A DNA stretch of 64,000 bases, taken from the NCBI GenBank assembly GCA_006503475.1, contig RSEH01000055.1, positions 62,001-126,000 on the forward strand, in the 5' to 3' direction. A model generated the notes under the pieces. That model was not told the origin of the DNA, ran no database searches, and was given only the letters and a program-made list of their open reading frames with translations. The DNA comes from Stentor roeselii (lineage: Eukaryota; Ciliophora; Heterotrichea; Heterotrichida; Stentoridae). Below, piece by piece: positions 51,170 to 60,771 of the stretch (the first letter of the stretch is position 1; each line of letters opens with the position of its first letter). The position numbers and the translations under genes are program-made.

Positions 51170-52840
51170 ATGGGTCAAGACCAATCTCAGCCTTCTCTTC
51201 GTCTAATCCGAGAGCAAAGGACGAGGAAGGTGAAGCAAAGATCAGTTGAAAAGCCGAAAGAAATCTCAACTTTAAAGACACTAAAAATCTTAGTCAATGG
51301 GCAGAACATCGAAGTTACAGTCACTGATGATACCTTGACTTGTGGATGGTTGTTATCTGAAACGATTCGATCGTATTCGGGTCCTGGCAACTTAGTTGTG
51401 CTTAGGACTTTCAAAAACCTTGAAATACTTGACACTTGGCTCACCATTTTTGATAGGTCTCTTCAGCCTTTCAAAGATAATGAAAAAATAGTAGGAGTAC
51501 TTGAGGCACCTGTTGTGGGACCCACACAGGTTAGACACTTCAGTCCTTTGAAAGTCATCGGGAAGGGAGGGTTTTCAACTGTTGTCATGTGTAGGAAGAA
51601 GGATTCGGGGTATTTGTATGCTGTCAAGATTATGTCGAAAGAGTTTGTTATTAAGGAAGAAAAAATACCGCAGATATTGACTGAAAGGAATATTTTGATT
51701 AAATGCTCAAATCCCTACATAGTAAAACTTCACTGGGCATTCCAAACCGTAACATTCATCTAGGACAAAAACCTTTACCTTGTGATGGATTTCTGTCCAG
51801 GAGGTGAGCTTTTTTACCATCTTCACAACATAGGAAGACTAAGTGAAGACCAAGCAAAGTTCTACATAGCAGAAATCCTATCAGGTATCGAGTACCTTCA
51901 CGGTAAAGACATCGTATACCGAGACCTAAAGCCTGAAAACATCCTTCTCGACATCGACGGCCACGTTCGCATAACCGACTTCGGCCTTTCCAAAGAAGAA
52001 ATCGGGCCAAAAGACCAAAGCTACAGTTTCTGCGGGTCTCCAGAGTACATGTCTCCAGAAATGCTCAAAGCTTCAGGCCACGGGCGAGAAGTCGACTTCT
52101 ACTCAATCGGAGCTCTTTTATATGAGATGTTGACAGGACTTCCACCTTTTTACGACGCGAATAGGTCTCAGATGTACCTGCGAATCTTAAACGAGGACCT
52201 GGAATTTCCGAACTACCTCAGCCAAAATGCGAAAAATTTGATTTCTGGACTACTTTCGAAGGACCCAACGAAAAGACTAGGAAGTGAAAATGGAATTGAA
52301 GAAATCAAGACTCATCCTTGGTTAAAGTCAATCAATTGGAAGAAAATCCAGGCGAAAAAAGTTCATCCACCCTTCAGGCCGAGTCTTCATCATAGTAACT
52401 TTGACCCGGAGTACTTTAAGATTCAGGTCAGTTTAGATGAATTTGATGTTCCGCCTGCTTCGAATTGTGGACCTTTTGAAGGATTTAACTTTTCTATTTT
52501 ACATGAAAACTCGCCGAAAGAAGCCAAGTTGATGAATGTTGTTGATATGGCTTCTATTTCTACAACTGTCAGTCGCACTGGCTTTTTCAGTCGTAATAGC
52601 TCTCAGGCTAAACTTAGTCTTATGGCTGATGATGAAGATGAGAAAAGGGTTGAAGAGGAAAAAGGATCGAAAATTGCTATTGTCAATAGTTTGAGTAAAA
52701 GACTTAGTGTTCCTGATACTTGTAATACTCATTCTACTGATGAGTCTCAGGCTTTTGATACTGGAATCTTTAAAAAGTTGACTGCTCCGAAACAGAAAGT
52801 TCATTTGGTTAAGAGAAATAGCAAAAAAAACGAAACCTAG
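51170..52840 (+). CDS. AGC-family Ser/Thr kinase, probably N-myristoylated, one 15-nt intron
   Basis: Two frames join across 51749-51763 into 551 residues. The N-terminus MGQDQSQPS fits an N-myristoylation site (Gly2, Ser6). Residues ~40-115 precede the kinase domain. Kinase motifs: glycine loop GKGGFSTVVM (~128), AVKIM Lys (~150), YRDLKPEN (~244), DFGLSKEE (~264), then CGSPEYMSPEM. The intron falls just before the hinge (DKNLYLVMDFCPGGELF). The C-tail carries the AGC hydrophobic motif FEGFNFS (~430) and continues ~120 residues. Closest in pattern to PKC/S6K/cGMP-kinase-like AGC enzymes; no cyclic-nucleotide domain is present. ATTATAAAATG marks the start. Ends on TAG. Confidence 0.92.
51749..51763 (+). 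other. 15-nt intron in the AGC kinase gene
   Basis: GTAACATTCATCTAG, A at position 10, phase 0. It joins HWAFQT to DKNLYLVMDF, the exact kinase hinge order. Confidence 0.96.
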
Positions 52841-53576
52841 ATAAGGTTGATTAGTTATGCAGTAATACTAAATAATTAGAAGAAATTCGTTAATTATTAT
52901 TATTAGTGAACCTCTGGCAATATTTTCACTTTTATTATCTGCTTGTTTACTCTATATACCAATATTTTCTCGTTAGCTGTTACCACTACTGAATCCCTGG
53001 ATTTTAATGAACTTGAAGTTTTTCGTCCTGCATGCTTCCCAAGTACGCATCCCATATTTATAACGATTGTATCTGATTGATTAATTATAAGTATGAATAG
53101 GATTTAAGGGATAATTGATAATGGATTCAAGCCTATTATTTTGGATCAATTGAAGTAAATTCTCAAATTCAATATTACTAAATAGACTATCTCTTGATAA
53201 ATATAAGCATCCATAAAACTATTATTATTTCGATGATTTTCTTCCTAAAAGATTTAACATTAGAAAGTCGATGTTTAAAATTTATATTTTTGAAATGGAT
53301 TAAAATTCAAAGTGCACTTAGATTTACTATAAAAAAAGATTAAATTGACCCACGTTTTGGATATCCCATTTTGCATATTTAATACATTCCTAAGTTTTAC
53401 TATGTCTTATGAAAAAATTGAAAAAATTACTCATATTTAACTTTTATAGTGAGTATCTTTAAAAAGTACTTTTCAGCAGTTTTTATTTTGAAGAAATTCA
53501 ATCCAAATTTTCAACTTCAATAGTCCTATAATATCTAAAACATTTTATTATTAGAAAAGTAAGCAAATTAAATCTA
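52841..53576. other. Intergenic, AT-rich, no gene seen
   Basis: No frame, RNA or repeat that I can support. Base composition is strongly AT-rich throughout. Confidence 0.6.
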
Positions 53577-54131
53577 TTATACCCTATTACATAGATCCCA
53601 GTCTTTTACGATCTTCAGGAAATAATTGGTAATGAAAACCTTTAAAATTATACCTATATTCAGAGCTAAGGGTATCACACATGCAAGGATAATCGAAATT
53701 GAATAGGCATAGTTGTTCTTAAAATCTACATTAAATTTGAAAACTATCGCCGTAATACAAGTCATGATTATTAGCAATAGTATCAACACAAAAAATTTGC
53801 AATAAACACAAATTTGTTGATCCTCGCTATTAGGCTTTTGATACTTAATTGAATAAATAATTCTAAGTTTGTAAGCCTTTTTGCATATTTCACAATGAGC
53901 GTCTTCGAGTTTGGGAAATTTTTCAGATAACCATGACTTTAGACAGGGTTTATGAGCGAAAGCATGAGATCCATTGCAATCACAATAAAAATTGAGATCA
54001 TTCCCGATACAATCATAGCAAATTCTACAAACATCTGAAGTATTTTGCAACATAATACTTTGATTTGATTTATCTTCAACTTCTTGAGTGGTTGAAGTAG
54101 AACGATAGAACCTTTTGAAAATTCTTTGCAT
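53577..54131 (-). CDS. MARCH-type membrane RING-CH E3 ubiquitin ligase
   Basis: A 184-residue protein. The RING-CH finger has the C4HC3 order: Cys35, Cys38, Cys50, Cys52, His60, Cys63, Cys80, Cys83 (CRICYD, CDCNGSHAFAH, CLKSWL, CEICKKAY). Two hydrophobic helices follow (~108-132 and ~142-168). This is the compact layout of MARCH ligases, which sit in endosomal, ER or plasma membranes and ubiquitinate membrane proteins. ATATAAATG marks the start on the minus strand. Ends on TAA. Confidence 0.9.
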   Translation of the reverse strand: MQRIFKRFYRSTSTTQEVEDKSNQSIMLQNTSDVCRICYDCIGNDLNFYCDCNGSHAFAHKPCLKSWLSEKFPKLEDAHCEICKKAYKLRIIYSIKYQKPNSEDQQICVYCKFFVLILLLIIMTCITAIVFKFNVDFKNNYAYSISIILACVIPLALNIGIILKVFITNYFLKIVKDWDLCNRV

Positions 54132-54400
54132 TTATATTAAAGGTATGAAATCAAATAAAGACGCTAAAAAATGATCAGATTTTATAATATTTCGAAATAA
54201 TACATATTATCATTCCATCTAAATTTCCCAAACAACTAACCCTTCAAAAATAAAATCCAATTTACCATAAATCCAAAAATCTCCTCCACTTAAAGCCAAC
54301 CAAAAATAAATCTCATTCTTGCCAATTCCAAATTATCCATCAAAACCTACTCTTAAATCCATGAATTTCATGAAAAAATCCACCCAAATAGGAATAAACA

Positions 54401-56323
54401 ATGGACTGTCCGGAATGCAAACAAGAGTTCGACGAATCAAGCCACATTCCACGTATCCTGACGTCTTGCGGACACACGATCTGCGAGTTATGCATGAAAC
54501 TGCGATTTAAAAAAAACTCAATTATTTGCCCTCAATGCGCAGTGTCGACAAACACATCCTCTTTTTCAACTCTTCCAACAAACCTAGCACTGATTCAGTT
54601 AAAGCAAAAGAAAAGATCAGTCGACGTCTGTGAAAAGCACAAGAAACCAATAGAAGCCTTCTGTTGCAACGACAGGACGTTGGTTTGTGTACTTTGTCTT
54701 GTGGAAGACGGTCACAAGAGCCATGAACTGAGCACAGTGCAGAAAGCTTCACGAAAATACAGAGACAACCTTAACAACTACTTGGTTTTAGCTCAGAATC
54801 ACCAGGCAGGCGCTTCGAATGAAATAAAAGAACTGAAGGAAAAACAGACGAATATGATGGTCACTTATACAAAGACTGTCAAGAATTTTTCAGTCATTTT
54901 TGACATCATCAAGAAAATCGTGATTGAAAAAGAAATTTTTATCAAAGAAAGACTAAAAAAAACACTACAAGATGAAATCGATTCAATCAATTCAAAAACT
55001 CAGTTTTTCATGAATTTGATTCAAAATATCGAAAACTTTAAAAAAGAAGTCAGCACTTCTCAAGGCGAAAACGACGTCGAATTCATTTCAAAGTACCTGA
55101 AAAGAGAAGAACTCGGGAAAAATGTGACGAATCGTGGGCAGGTTTTAGTTAAAATCGACCCTTTTTCGCAGTTTTCAGCTGAAGTTGAAGTCTCAGGAGT
55201 AGTGAAGCAGATCCAAGACAGATTCTTCGTGAAAACAGAAACCAAGCAAACTCCTCAAGCATTAAAAAAAAAGCCAATCCCTTCAAAAGACCTTCCAAAA
55301 TCAAAAGTTTCTTCAAGACCTTCAAACAAGACAATTCCAAAACCTTTACCATCATTAGACTGGGACAACATCTCAGCGATTTCTCGAGCACACAGCGATG
55401 AAGACACTCTTTCAACGAAATCCTTCGATTTTAACTTATTAAGTCGAGCATCGAATTCAAAAATCATCACAATTTCAGGATTTTCCGAAAAAGCGATTTC
55501 ATCAGTTGAGGTTTATGACGCGAATTCTGACTGCTGGAGTCAAACTGCTGACTGTTTAACTTCAAGAACACAGTTCGCAGGAATTCCTTATGCTGGAAAC
55601 GTTCTTATCATGGGAGGCAAACAGGCTGGCAAACGAGTTGCCAGCTGTGAAGAACTCCTTCTTTCTTCAATGACTTGGAAAGAAAGTGAAATTTCTTTAC
55701 CTTCGCCTCGAAGTGGCTTTGCCTCGATTAGCTTATCGAGTAAGTGTTATTTAGATGATATTTATATCGTTGGAGGGTCTGATGGATCTGTCTTGAATAG
55801 TTTTCAAATGTTCAACTTAAATGATTGGATCTCTTTGCCTAACTTGATTTATCGAAGAGATGAACTTGCTTCTGTTGTTGGACCTGATTTTAATATTTAT
55901 GCCATTGGCGGCTTTGGAGGTGACTCTCAGGTCTTGAATACTTGTGAGATGTATTTACTTGAAACTGAAACTTGGGAAAAAGTGCCAAATTTAAATTGTC
56001 CTCGACGAGCTTTGTCTGCTGTTACAATGTCTGACGGGATTTATGTCATCGGAGGGTACAACGGAAGCACTTACTTAAAAGAAGTTGAAAAATACGACTA
56101 TCGGATGAAGAAATGGGTAAGCCTTGCACCACTCAATCATCCTCGATGCACATTAACAGCTTGCCCTGACGGTCAATATATCTACGCTATCGGAGGCTTC
56201 AACGGGGTCCCTCTAAACATCGTCGAAAGATACTCAGTCTTTGAAAACAAATGGGAAGAAGTTGCATGTTTAAGAACAGAAAGGTTCATGCATAGTTCAG
56301 TTATTACTAATGATTTTGCATAA
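54401..56323 (+). CDS. RING / B-box / coiled-coil / kelch protein (TRIM-like)
   Basis: A 640-residue protein. The RING finger is at ~3-48 (CPECKQEF, CGHTICELCM, CPQCA). A B-box-type zinc finger lies at ~76-115 (CEKHKKPIEAFCCNDRTLVC, CLVEDGHKSHE). A coiled coil spans ~118-230, a Ser/Lys/Pro-rich linker ~265-360, and six kelch repeats fill ~365-640 (VLIMGGKQAGK, IYIVGGSDGSV, IYAIGGFGGDS, IYVIGGYNGST, IYAIGGFNGVP). The order matches tripartite-motif E3 ligases but with a kelch propeller instead of SPRY or NHL as substrate reader. Inferred ubiquitin ligase. It starts after a G-free spacer. Ends on TAA, 16 nt before the next gene. Confidence 0.9.
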   Translation: MDCPECKQEFDESSHIPRILTSCGHTICELCMKLRFKKNSIICPQCAVSTNTSSFSTLPTNLALIQLKQKKRSVDVCEKHKKPIEAFCCNDRTLVCVLCLVEDGHKSHELSTVQKASRKYRDNLNNYLVLAQNHQAGASNEIKELKEKQTNMMVTYTKTVKNFSVIFDIIKKIVIEKEIFIKERLKKTLQDEIDSINSKTQFFMNLIQNIENFKKEVSTSQGENDVEFISKYLKREELGKNVTNRGQVLVKIDPFSQFSAEVEVSGVVKQIQDRFFVKTETKQTPQALKKKPIPSKDLPKSKVSSRPSNKTIPKPLPSLDWDNISAISRAHSDEDTLSTKSFDFNLLSRASNSKIITISGFSEKAISSVEVYDANSDCWSQTADCLTSRTQFAGIPYAGNVLIMGGKQAGKRVASCEELLLSSMTWKESEISLPSPRSGFASISLSSKCYLDDIYIVGGSDGSVLNSFQMFNLNDWISLPNLIYRRDELASVVGPDFNIYAIGGFGGDSQVLNTCEMYLLETETWEKVPNLNCPRRALSAVTMSDGIYVIGGYNGSTYLKEVEKYDYRMKKWVSLAPLNHPRCTLTACPDGQYIYAIGGFNGVPLNIVERYSVFENKWEEVACLRTERFMHSSVITNDFA

Positions 56324-56339
56324 TATCTAACAATAATCC

Positions 56340-57065
56340 ATGTTTGTCTTAAACGTCATTCTTTGTTCTTGTGTCTTCTGGGCTTTGCTGTTCACTTTAG
56401 GAAGTCTCATTGTTGAACAGCCGATTCCAAGAAGATCTTTATGGGACTTGAGGAATCGACTTGTTTCTGCTGTGCATGGATTATTTTGCATCTGGTTCTC
56501 AACTAGCGAACTTTTGAATGGGTTGAAACTTGGAGCGGAAAATAGTGAATTTCAAGAAATTGTTCTATGTTGGACTTTGGGGTACTTCTTATATGACTTG
56601 ATCTGCATGATTATTTTCGGGATTTATGATACAGGAATTATTTTGCATCATGCTTTGGTGATCACTGCTGATCTTTCTTGTATTTTAAGTGGAAAAGGAG
56701 GCACTGAAGCAATGATGGGATATTTTGTAAGTGAGTTCACGAATCCTCTCCTGCATTTAAAGGAAATGCTGAAGCTGTTGAATCAAAAAGACACACAGTT
56801 TTTCTTTGTGGCTGAAATTAGTTTTTTTTTTGCTTACTTTTTTAGCAGATTTTTGATTGGAATTCCTGCAATTTATCTGATTGTTACATCTCATGAAGTT
56901 ATCCTTTTTGAAAGAGTTGCTGGACTTGGATTGGAACTGATGTTTATTTACTGGGGATGGAAAATGTGGTTCATTCTTATTAAGAGGTTTGAGGAGAGAA
57001 AAGAAAGAAGCAAAAAGGGGATCGCCTTGCCTTGGACTCTTCCAGTATCGGGAAAAGAGGAGTAG
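56340..57065 (+). CDS. TLC-domain membrane protein (TLCD5/TMEM136-like)
   Basis: A 241-residue protein with about six hydrophobic segments. RNRLVSAVHGLF, GYFLYDLICMII, ILHHALVITADLS and SEFTNPLLHLKEML are the TLC-domain landmarks (His-His in TM4; S/NExxxP/LLH in the next). The family includes ceramide synthases and TLCD proteins. The ceramide-synthase Hox-like region is absent, so TLCD5 (TMEM136) is the closer fit. Role in lipid homeostasis is inferred. Basic C-terminal tail. Ends on TAG. Confidence 0.82.
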   Translation: MFVLNVILCSCVFWALLFTLGSLIVEQPIPRRSLWDLRNRLVSAVHGLFCIWFSTSELLNGLKLGAENSEFQEIVLCWTLGYFLYDLICMIIFGIYDTGIILHHALVITADLSCILSGKGGTEAMMGYFVSEFTNPLLHLKEMLKLLNQKDTQFFFVAEISFFFAYFFSRFLIGIPAIYLIVTSHEVILFERVAGLGLELMFIYWGWKMWFILIKRFEERKERSKKGIALPWTLPVSGKEE

Positions 57066-57141
57066 TTAGATGATTAGTCACTATTAGATTATTTAATTAG
57101 GGATTACTTAAGATTTAGAAATATAGGAAATTTGAGTTATA

Positions 57142-58488
57142 ATGGAAGAAGAAAGGGTAAAAATCTACTTGATTAGCATCAAATATCGACTTTTAGTCAT
57201 TTTGATTGCTCTTGCTGGGGTTTCTCTTGTGATTTGCCTTATCGTTGCTGGTAGTGCTTTGCCTGAGTTTTTTATGAATAAAGAAGCTACTATTGTGAAA
57301 TGTGAAAATGAGTATAGTGAATGCTCTTATATGGATAAACGTTTTACTATCAATGTATTCATGGATAAAATGCATTCAAAAAATCATTTTATTTTTTATG
57401 AAATCGTCCCGAATATGAGAAACTCTGAAATTGATGCAAAAATTTCTGTTGTGGAGTATGCAGATGCTGATAATGACCGAAAAAAAGTAAAGGAATCTGA
57501 AAAAAGCATCACTTTTCAGGATGGAAAAAGTGAAAAAATAGCTTATATTCCTTATATCAATTACGATAGTTATGAAATCAAAACTGTGATTAAAATGGAA
57601 TTCAAAGAATTGAAAAGTTTTAAAATCAAGGTTTCCTTTATGAATGCAGATTTTTTCACATTTTTGATTGCAGTAAAATATTTTTTTTTTAGTCTAAGTA
57701 TCATCTCAATAGTCATTTTCTCAGTAAGGTCTCGGAAAATAAGCATAAAAAACTGGCCATTTGAATCAAAATCATCATTAGCAATAAGCATCTCTCTGAT
57801 TTTCTATAACGAGCCGTTGATCGGAGCCTATACTCTTTTTTTCAATAAATCCTATACAGGGCTGTCCATTTTCTGCAACATTCAATTTTTAAGTGCACTT
57901 CTTTTATTCTGGATGATTTCGCTCCAACGGCCTTTAATGAAAAACAATTCAATTCTTCAAGTGATTTTTTTTTCTTTAGAAATTTTTTTTACACTTGGAC
58001 TTTCAGCTTTATACTTTATTTGCTACTTGCATGTCGAGATGAAACTACTCAACGAAGATGGGTTTGAATGGAATAAACATCTTGATACTCAATCAAAAGC
58101 AGCCTTTATTGCATTTATTGTTGTTATTTGCATTATTGCGTCTTGGGTAATTTTTTTATTGATCTATTCAATTTTTAGTCTTGTAAAGAGATGGAAGACT
58201 TTTCAGGCTGAAGAGGAAATCTTATGTTTGGCTCATGTTTGGAGTATTATTGTTGGTTTTGTTTTTATTGGACTTGGGTACTTTAGACTCATGCCTGGCG
58301 GACAGATATTGCTTAGTGCTGTTGCATTTTTTAATATTTACTTTTATGTGTTGCTTTGGATTTGCACTCCTGTGAAGCTGTTTTATTATCATGTTACAAG
58401 CAGATCTTCTAACATTCCAGAAATAATTTTACAAAGTGAAGATATTGATGAAAAAATTGTGCATAGCATGGCAGATAATCAGGCTTAG
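57142..58488 (+). CDS. TMEM181 / Wntless-like seven-helix membrane protein
   Basis: A 448-residue protein. One N-terminal hydrophobic segment (~18-42) is followed by a ~130-residue beta-rich luminal domain with paired Cys (CENEYSEC), then about seven hydrophobic segments (~175-435). FYNEPLIGAYTLF in the membrane part and CTPVKLFYYHV near the end recall TMEM181/GPR178 and the Wntless (GOLD-domain seven-helix) group. No Wnt is expected in ciliates, so a cargo-receptor role is more likely. GAGTTATAATGG marks the start. Ends on TAG. Confidence 0.68.
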   Translation: MEEERVKIYLISIKYRLLVILIALAGVSLVICLIVAGSALPEFFMNKEATIVKCENEYSECSYMDKRFTINVFMDKMHSKNHFIFYEIVPNMRNSEIDAKISVVEYADADNDRKKVKESEKSITFQDGKSEKIAYIPYINYDSYEIKTVIKMEFKELKSFKIKVSFMNADFFTFLIAVKYFFFSLSIISIVIFSVRSRKISIKNWPFESKSSLAISISLIFYNEPLIGAYTLFFNKSYTGLSIFCNIQFLSALLLFWMISLQRPLMKNNSILQVIFFSLEIFFTLGLSALYFICYLHVEMKLLNEDGFEWNKHLDTQSKAAFIAFIVVICIIASWVIFLLIYSIFSLVKRWKTFQAEEEILCLAHVWSIIVGFVFIGLGYFRLMPGGQILLSAVAFFNIYFYVLLWICTPVKLFYYHVTSRSSNIPEIILQSEDIDEKIVHSMADNQA

Positions 58489-58849
58489 AAGTTGAGAATA
58501 ATGGTAACGAACGGAAGATAAGATTGTAGTAAATCATCATCGTAAACATTTTTAATTATAATTTTTGTTTAGATGATAGATTAACTTGAGTTATAGATGA
58601 ATATTTAATAATATCTTCAGACCTTTAATAAAGCACTCAAATTGAAACGAAAATTACAAAATTACATACTCAAATCATTTGATTATCCAAACCAACTAAA
58701 ACTCCTCTAATACTAAAAATTTCCAAATCCCAACCCAAAACACAAATTCCCTTCCATAATCCAAAAAAACCACCCATCCAAATCAAATAAAAAAAAACCC
58801 CAAAAAAAATCCCAAATTCCAAAATTTTCATTCAAAACATCTAACTTAA
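58489..58849. other. Intergenic spacer ending in a 176-nt G-free tract
   Basis: No gene. Bases 58682-58857 contain no G (176 nt of A, C and T), reaching into the 3' end of the convergent calcyphosine-like gene. Several A6-A9 and C3-C4 runs occur. On the minus strand this is a C-free 3' flank. Confidence 0.75.
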
Positions 58850-59434
58850 CTAATCCAGCTTCCAGGCTGTTTTCATGAGTTCAACAAAGTGGTCATCATT
58901 ATCAACACTAGAGCTAACAGCAGCATAATACTCATCCCACTCATCCTTCGAGATCCTTCCATCGCGGTTCCTATCATTAAAGCTGCTTAAAAACTCCGCA
59001 AAAGCCTGTGCTTCAGTCATCTGTCCACTCTGCACCTTCGGGTGAAACCTGCAATTATAAACCCCTCTCAAATCAGAAGCATCGACCCATCCATTGCCAT
59101 CTTTATCAAACTTGAGAAAAGCCTTATCAACAAGAGCCTGCCTTCTAGAATTCGGTTTTCCCCTGATGCCGACAAGAAATTCATCAAAGCAGACAGTCCC
59201 GTCTCGATCCTTATCAAAGTAATCAAACAAGACGCTGTACTCCTGAGGACTGAGGTTAACTCCATTTTCTCGAAGCCCAACAGCGAACTCTTGACGGTCG
59301 ACCTTCTTGTTCCCGTCATACGAGTCAAGAGCCCTGAAAGTTCGGCCCAGTTCCCGGATAGTCCGGGAACCTCGTTTTTCCAGTTGTTGTCTGAGACTGG
59401 CGAGAACTTCTACTACTCCACGTTGTGCTTGCAT
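58850..59434 (-). CDS. Calcyphosine-like EF-hand calcium-binding protein
   Basis: A 194-residue protein, the usual length of calcyphosine/CAPSL (189-208). Four EF-hand loops: DSYDGNKKVDRQEF (~37), DKDRDGTVCFDEF (~73), DKDGNGWVDASDL (~109) and DRNRDGRISKDEW (~153). The first loop is less regular; the others keep the acidic ligands. The spacing and the leader LRQQLEKRGSRTIRELGRTF are typical of calcyphosine. Family members are cytosolic Ca2+ sensors, enriched in ciliated cells of animals. Codon use is notably more GC-rich than its neighbours. Ends on TAG. Confidence 0.9.
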   Translation of the reverse strand: MQAQRGVVEVLASLRQQLEKRGSRTIRELGRTFRALDSYDGNKKVDRQEFAVGLRENGVNLSPQEYSVLFDYFDKDRDGTVCFDEFLVGIRGKPNSRRQALVDKAFLKFDKDGNGWVDASDLRGVYNCRFHPKVQSGQMTEAQAFAEFLSSFNDRNRDGRISKDEWDEYYAAVSSSVDNDDHFVELMKTAWKLD

Positions 59435-59553
59435 TTTGACTTTATTAATATGGAAGTTATGGACTATTTTAGCTGAAATTTGACTGAGGATTGAAAGAAT
59501 GCATTGAGGAATATGGGTTAATGATAGAATGGTTACTCGGGATTAGGATGGTC

Positions 59554-60771
59554 TTATGGTGGTTGGTTGCTTGGAACTGCCTGGGATGAGTTTAAAGTCG
59601 CTATCAGGGAACTTGAGTGAAGAAGAGAAGGCTTCCAACCTTCGAACCATCGATGATCGAGAAGCTGGATTGATGATGGACGAAGCTCTTGAAGAGGCTC
59701 GGTCATTAAGGATATGACCTCGATGGCTTCACGGCTTAGTTTTTTGTTTGGTTTTATTTTGCATTCTAGGTTTTTGTTTAGCATCTTTGTTAGGTTTCTT
59801 GCTTCGAATGGGTGTCTACCGTGAAGGAGAATGTAAAGGATTATACCTGCTGCGAATATGTCGATTTTACAGTCGTAGTCCTCGTCTCTTAACATCTCAG
59901 GAGCTACGTAGCCTGGTGACCCGCATTTCTTGTTTTGCAAAAAGTGACTTTCATAAGCAAGTCCTAAATCAATAAGTTTAAATTCACAGTTTTCCGGTCC
60001 AGTCATTAAGATATTTTCAAGTTTTAAATCACGATGAACAATATTCCGACAATGCATAAATTCAAGAGTTTCCAATAGTTTTTTAGTAAAAATCCTAGAT
60101 TCTTTTTCAGTAAAGCGATTTTTTTCAGAGATTCTCTGCAACAAGCTTCCAAATGGTAAATACTCTAAAACCAGATAAACTGATAAAGAGTCTTCATAAA
60201 CAAAGAACAACTTGCAAATATTAGGATGTTCAATATTCCTATATATCTGAATTTCACTTGCAAGGTTCAAAAGGCTTTGTTGTTTAATCAATGTTTTTTT
60301 TTCTACCTTTTTAACTGCGTATTGTTTAGACCTTTCAACACATTCACAAAGGTAGACAATTGCTGTGCTTCCTTTTCCGATTTGCTTTAAAATCACGAAG
60401 TCCTCTTCGAAATTAGTCAAAATACAAGAAGATTTTAATAAAATGATGCATTTTTCTAAATCTGCTTCAGATGAAGTGTAAAAAATGTCAGAGTTTAAAT
60501 GAAAGCCATATAATGGGCCTGATGGTTTTTCTTCTAGGAAGGGCTCAAAGGTTGATAATGACAAATTTAAAGCTCTTGTAGGTGATTTGTTCTTGTCAAG
60601 TTCCACGATCTGCGTTTTAGAAATACGGAAAATTGAAAATTTTAAGCTAGATCCACTTTGATATGATAACTGCAGATCGGTATACTCGTTTAACTCTTGG
60701 ATTTGATTTTTGTTTTTAATCGTTTCCCATACAGTTCGGCTTTCAGAATCGTTGAATATTGACTGAAACAT
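59554..60771 (-). CDS. Ser/Thr protein kinase with N-terminal PH-like region
   Basis: A 405-residue protein. Residues 1-~115 look like a PH-type beta fold ending in a helix (SEADLEKCIILLKSS). Kinase domain ~125-380: GKGSTAIVYL (~132), AVKKV Lys (~153), VHRDLKLEN, then DLG in place of DFG (LIDLGLAYES), CGSPGYVAPEML and RPSSIQLLDHRWF. Catalytic residues are all present, so it should be active; DLG is tolerated in several kinase families. Pattern is CaMK/AGC-like, as in many ciliate PH-kinase expansions. Substrate unknown. Ends on TAA. Confidence 0.88.
   Translation of the reverse strand: MFQSIFNDSESRTVWETIKNKNQIQELNEYTDLQLSYQSGSSLKFSIFRISKTQIVELDKNKSPTRALNLSLSTFEPFLEEKPSGPLYGFHLNSDIFYTSSEADLEKCIILLKSSCILTNFEEDFVILKQIGKGSTAIVYLCECVERSKQYAVKKVEKKTLIKQQSLLNLASEIQIYRNIEHPNICKLFFVYEDSLSVYLVLEYLPFGSLLQRISEKNRFTEKESRIFTKKLLETLEFMHCRNIVHRDLKLENILMTGPENCEFKLIDLGLAYESHFLQNKKCGSPGYVAPEMLRDEDYDCKIDIFAAGIILYILLHGRHPFEARNLTKMLNKNLECKIKPNKKLSREAIEVISLMTEPLQELRPSSIQLLDHRWFEGWKPSLLHSSSLIATLNSSQAVPSNQPP

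Noticed and set aside
51170-51763. Kinase pseudogene broken at the hinge
   Set aside because: The break is a 15-nt intron; the joined protein has every kinase motif.
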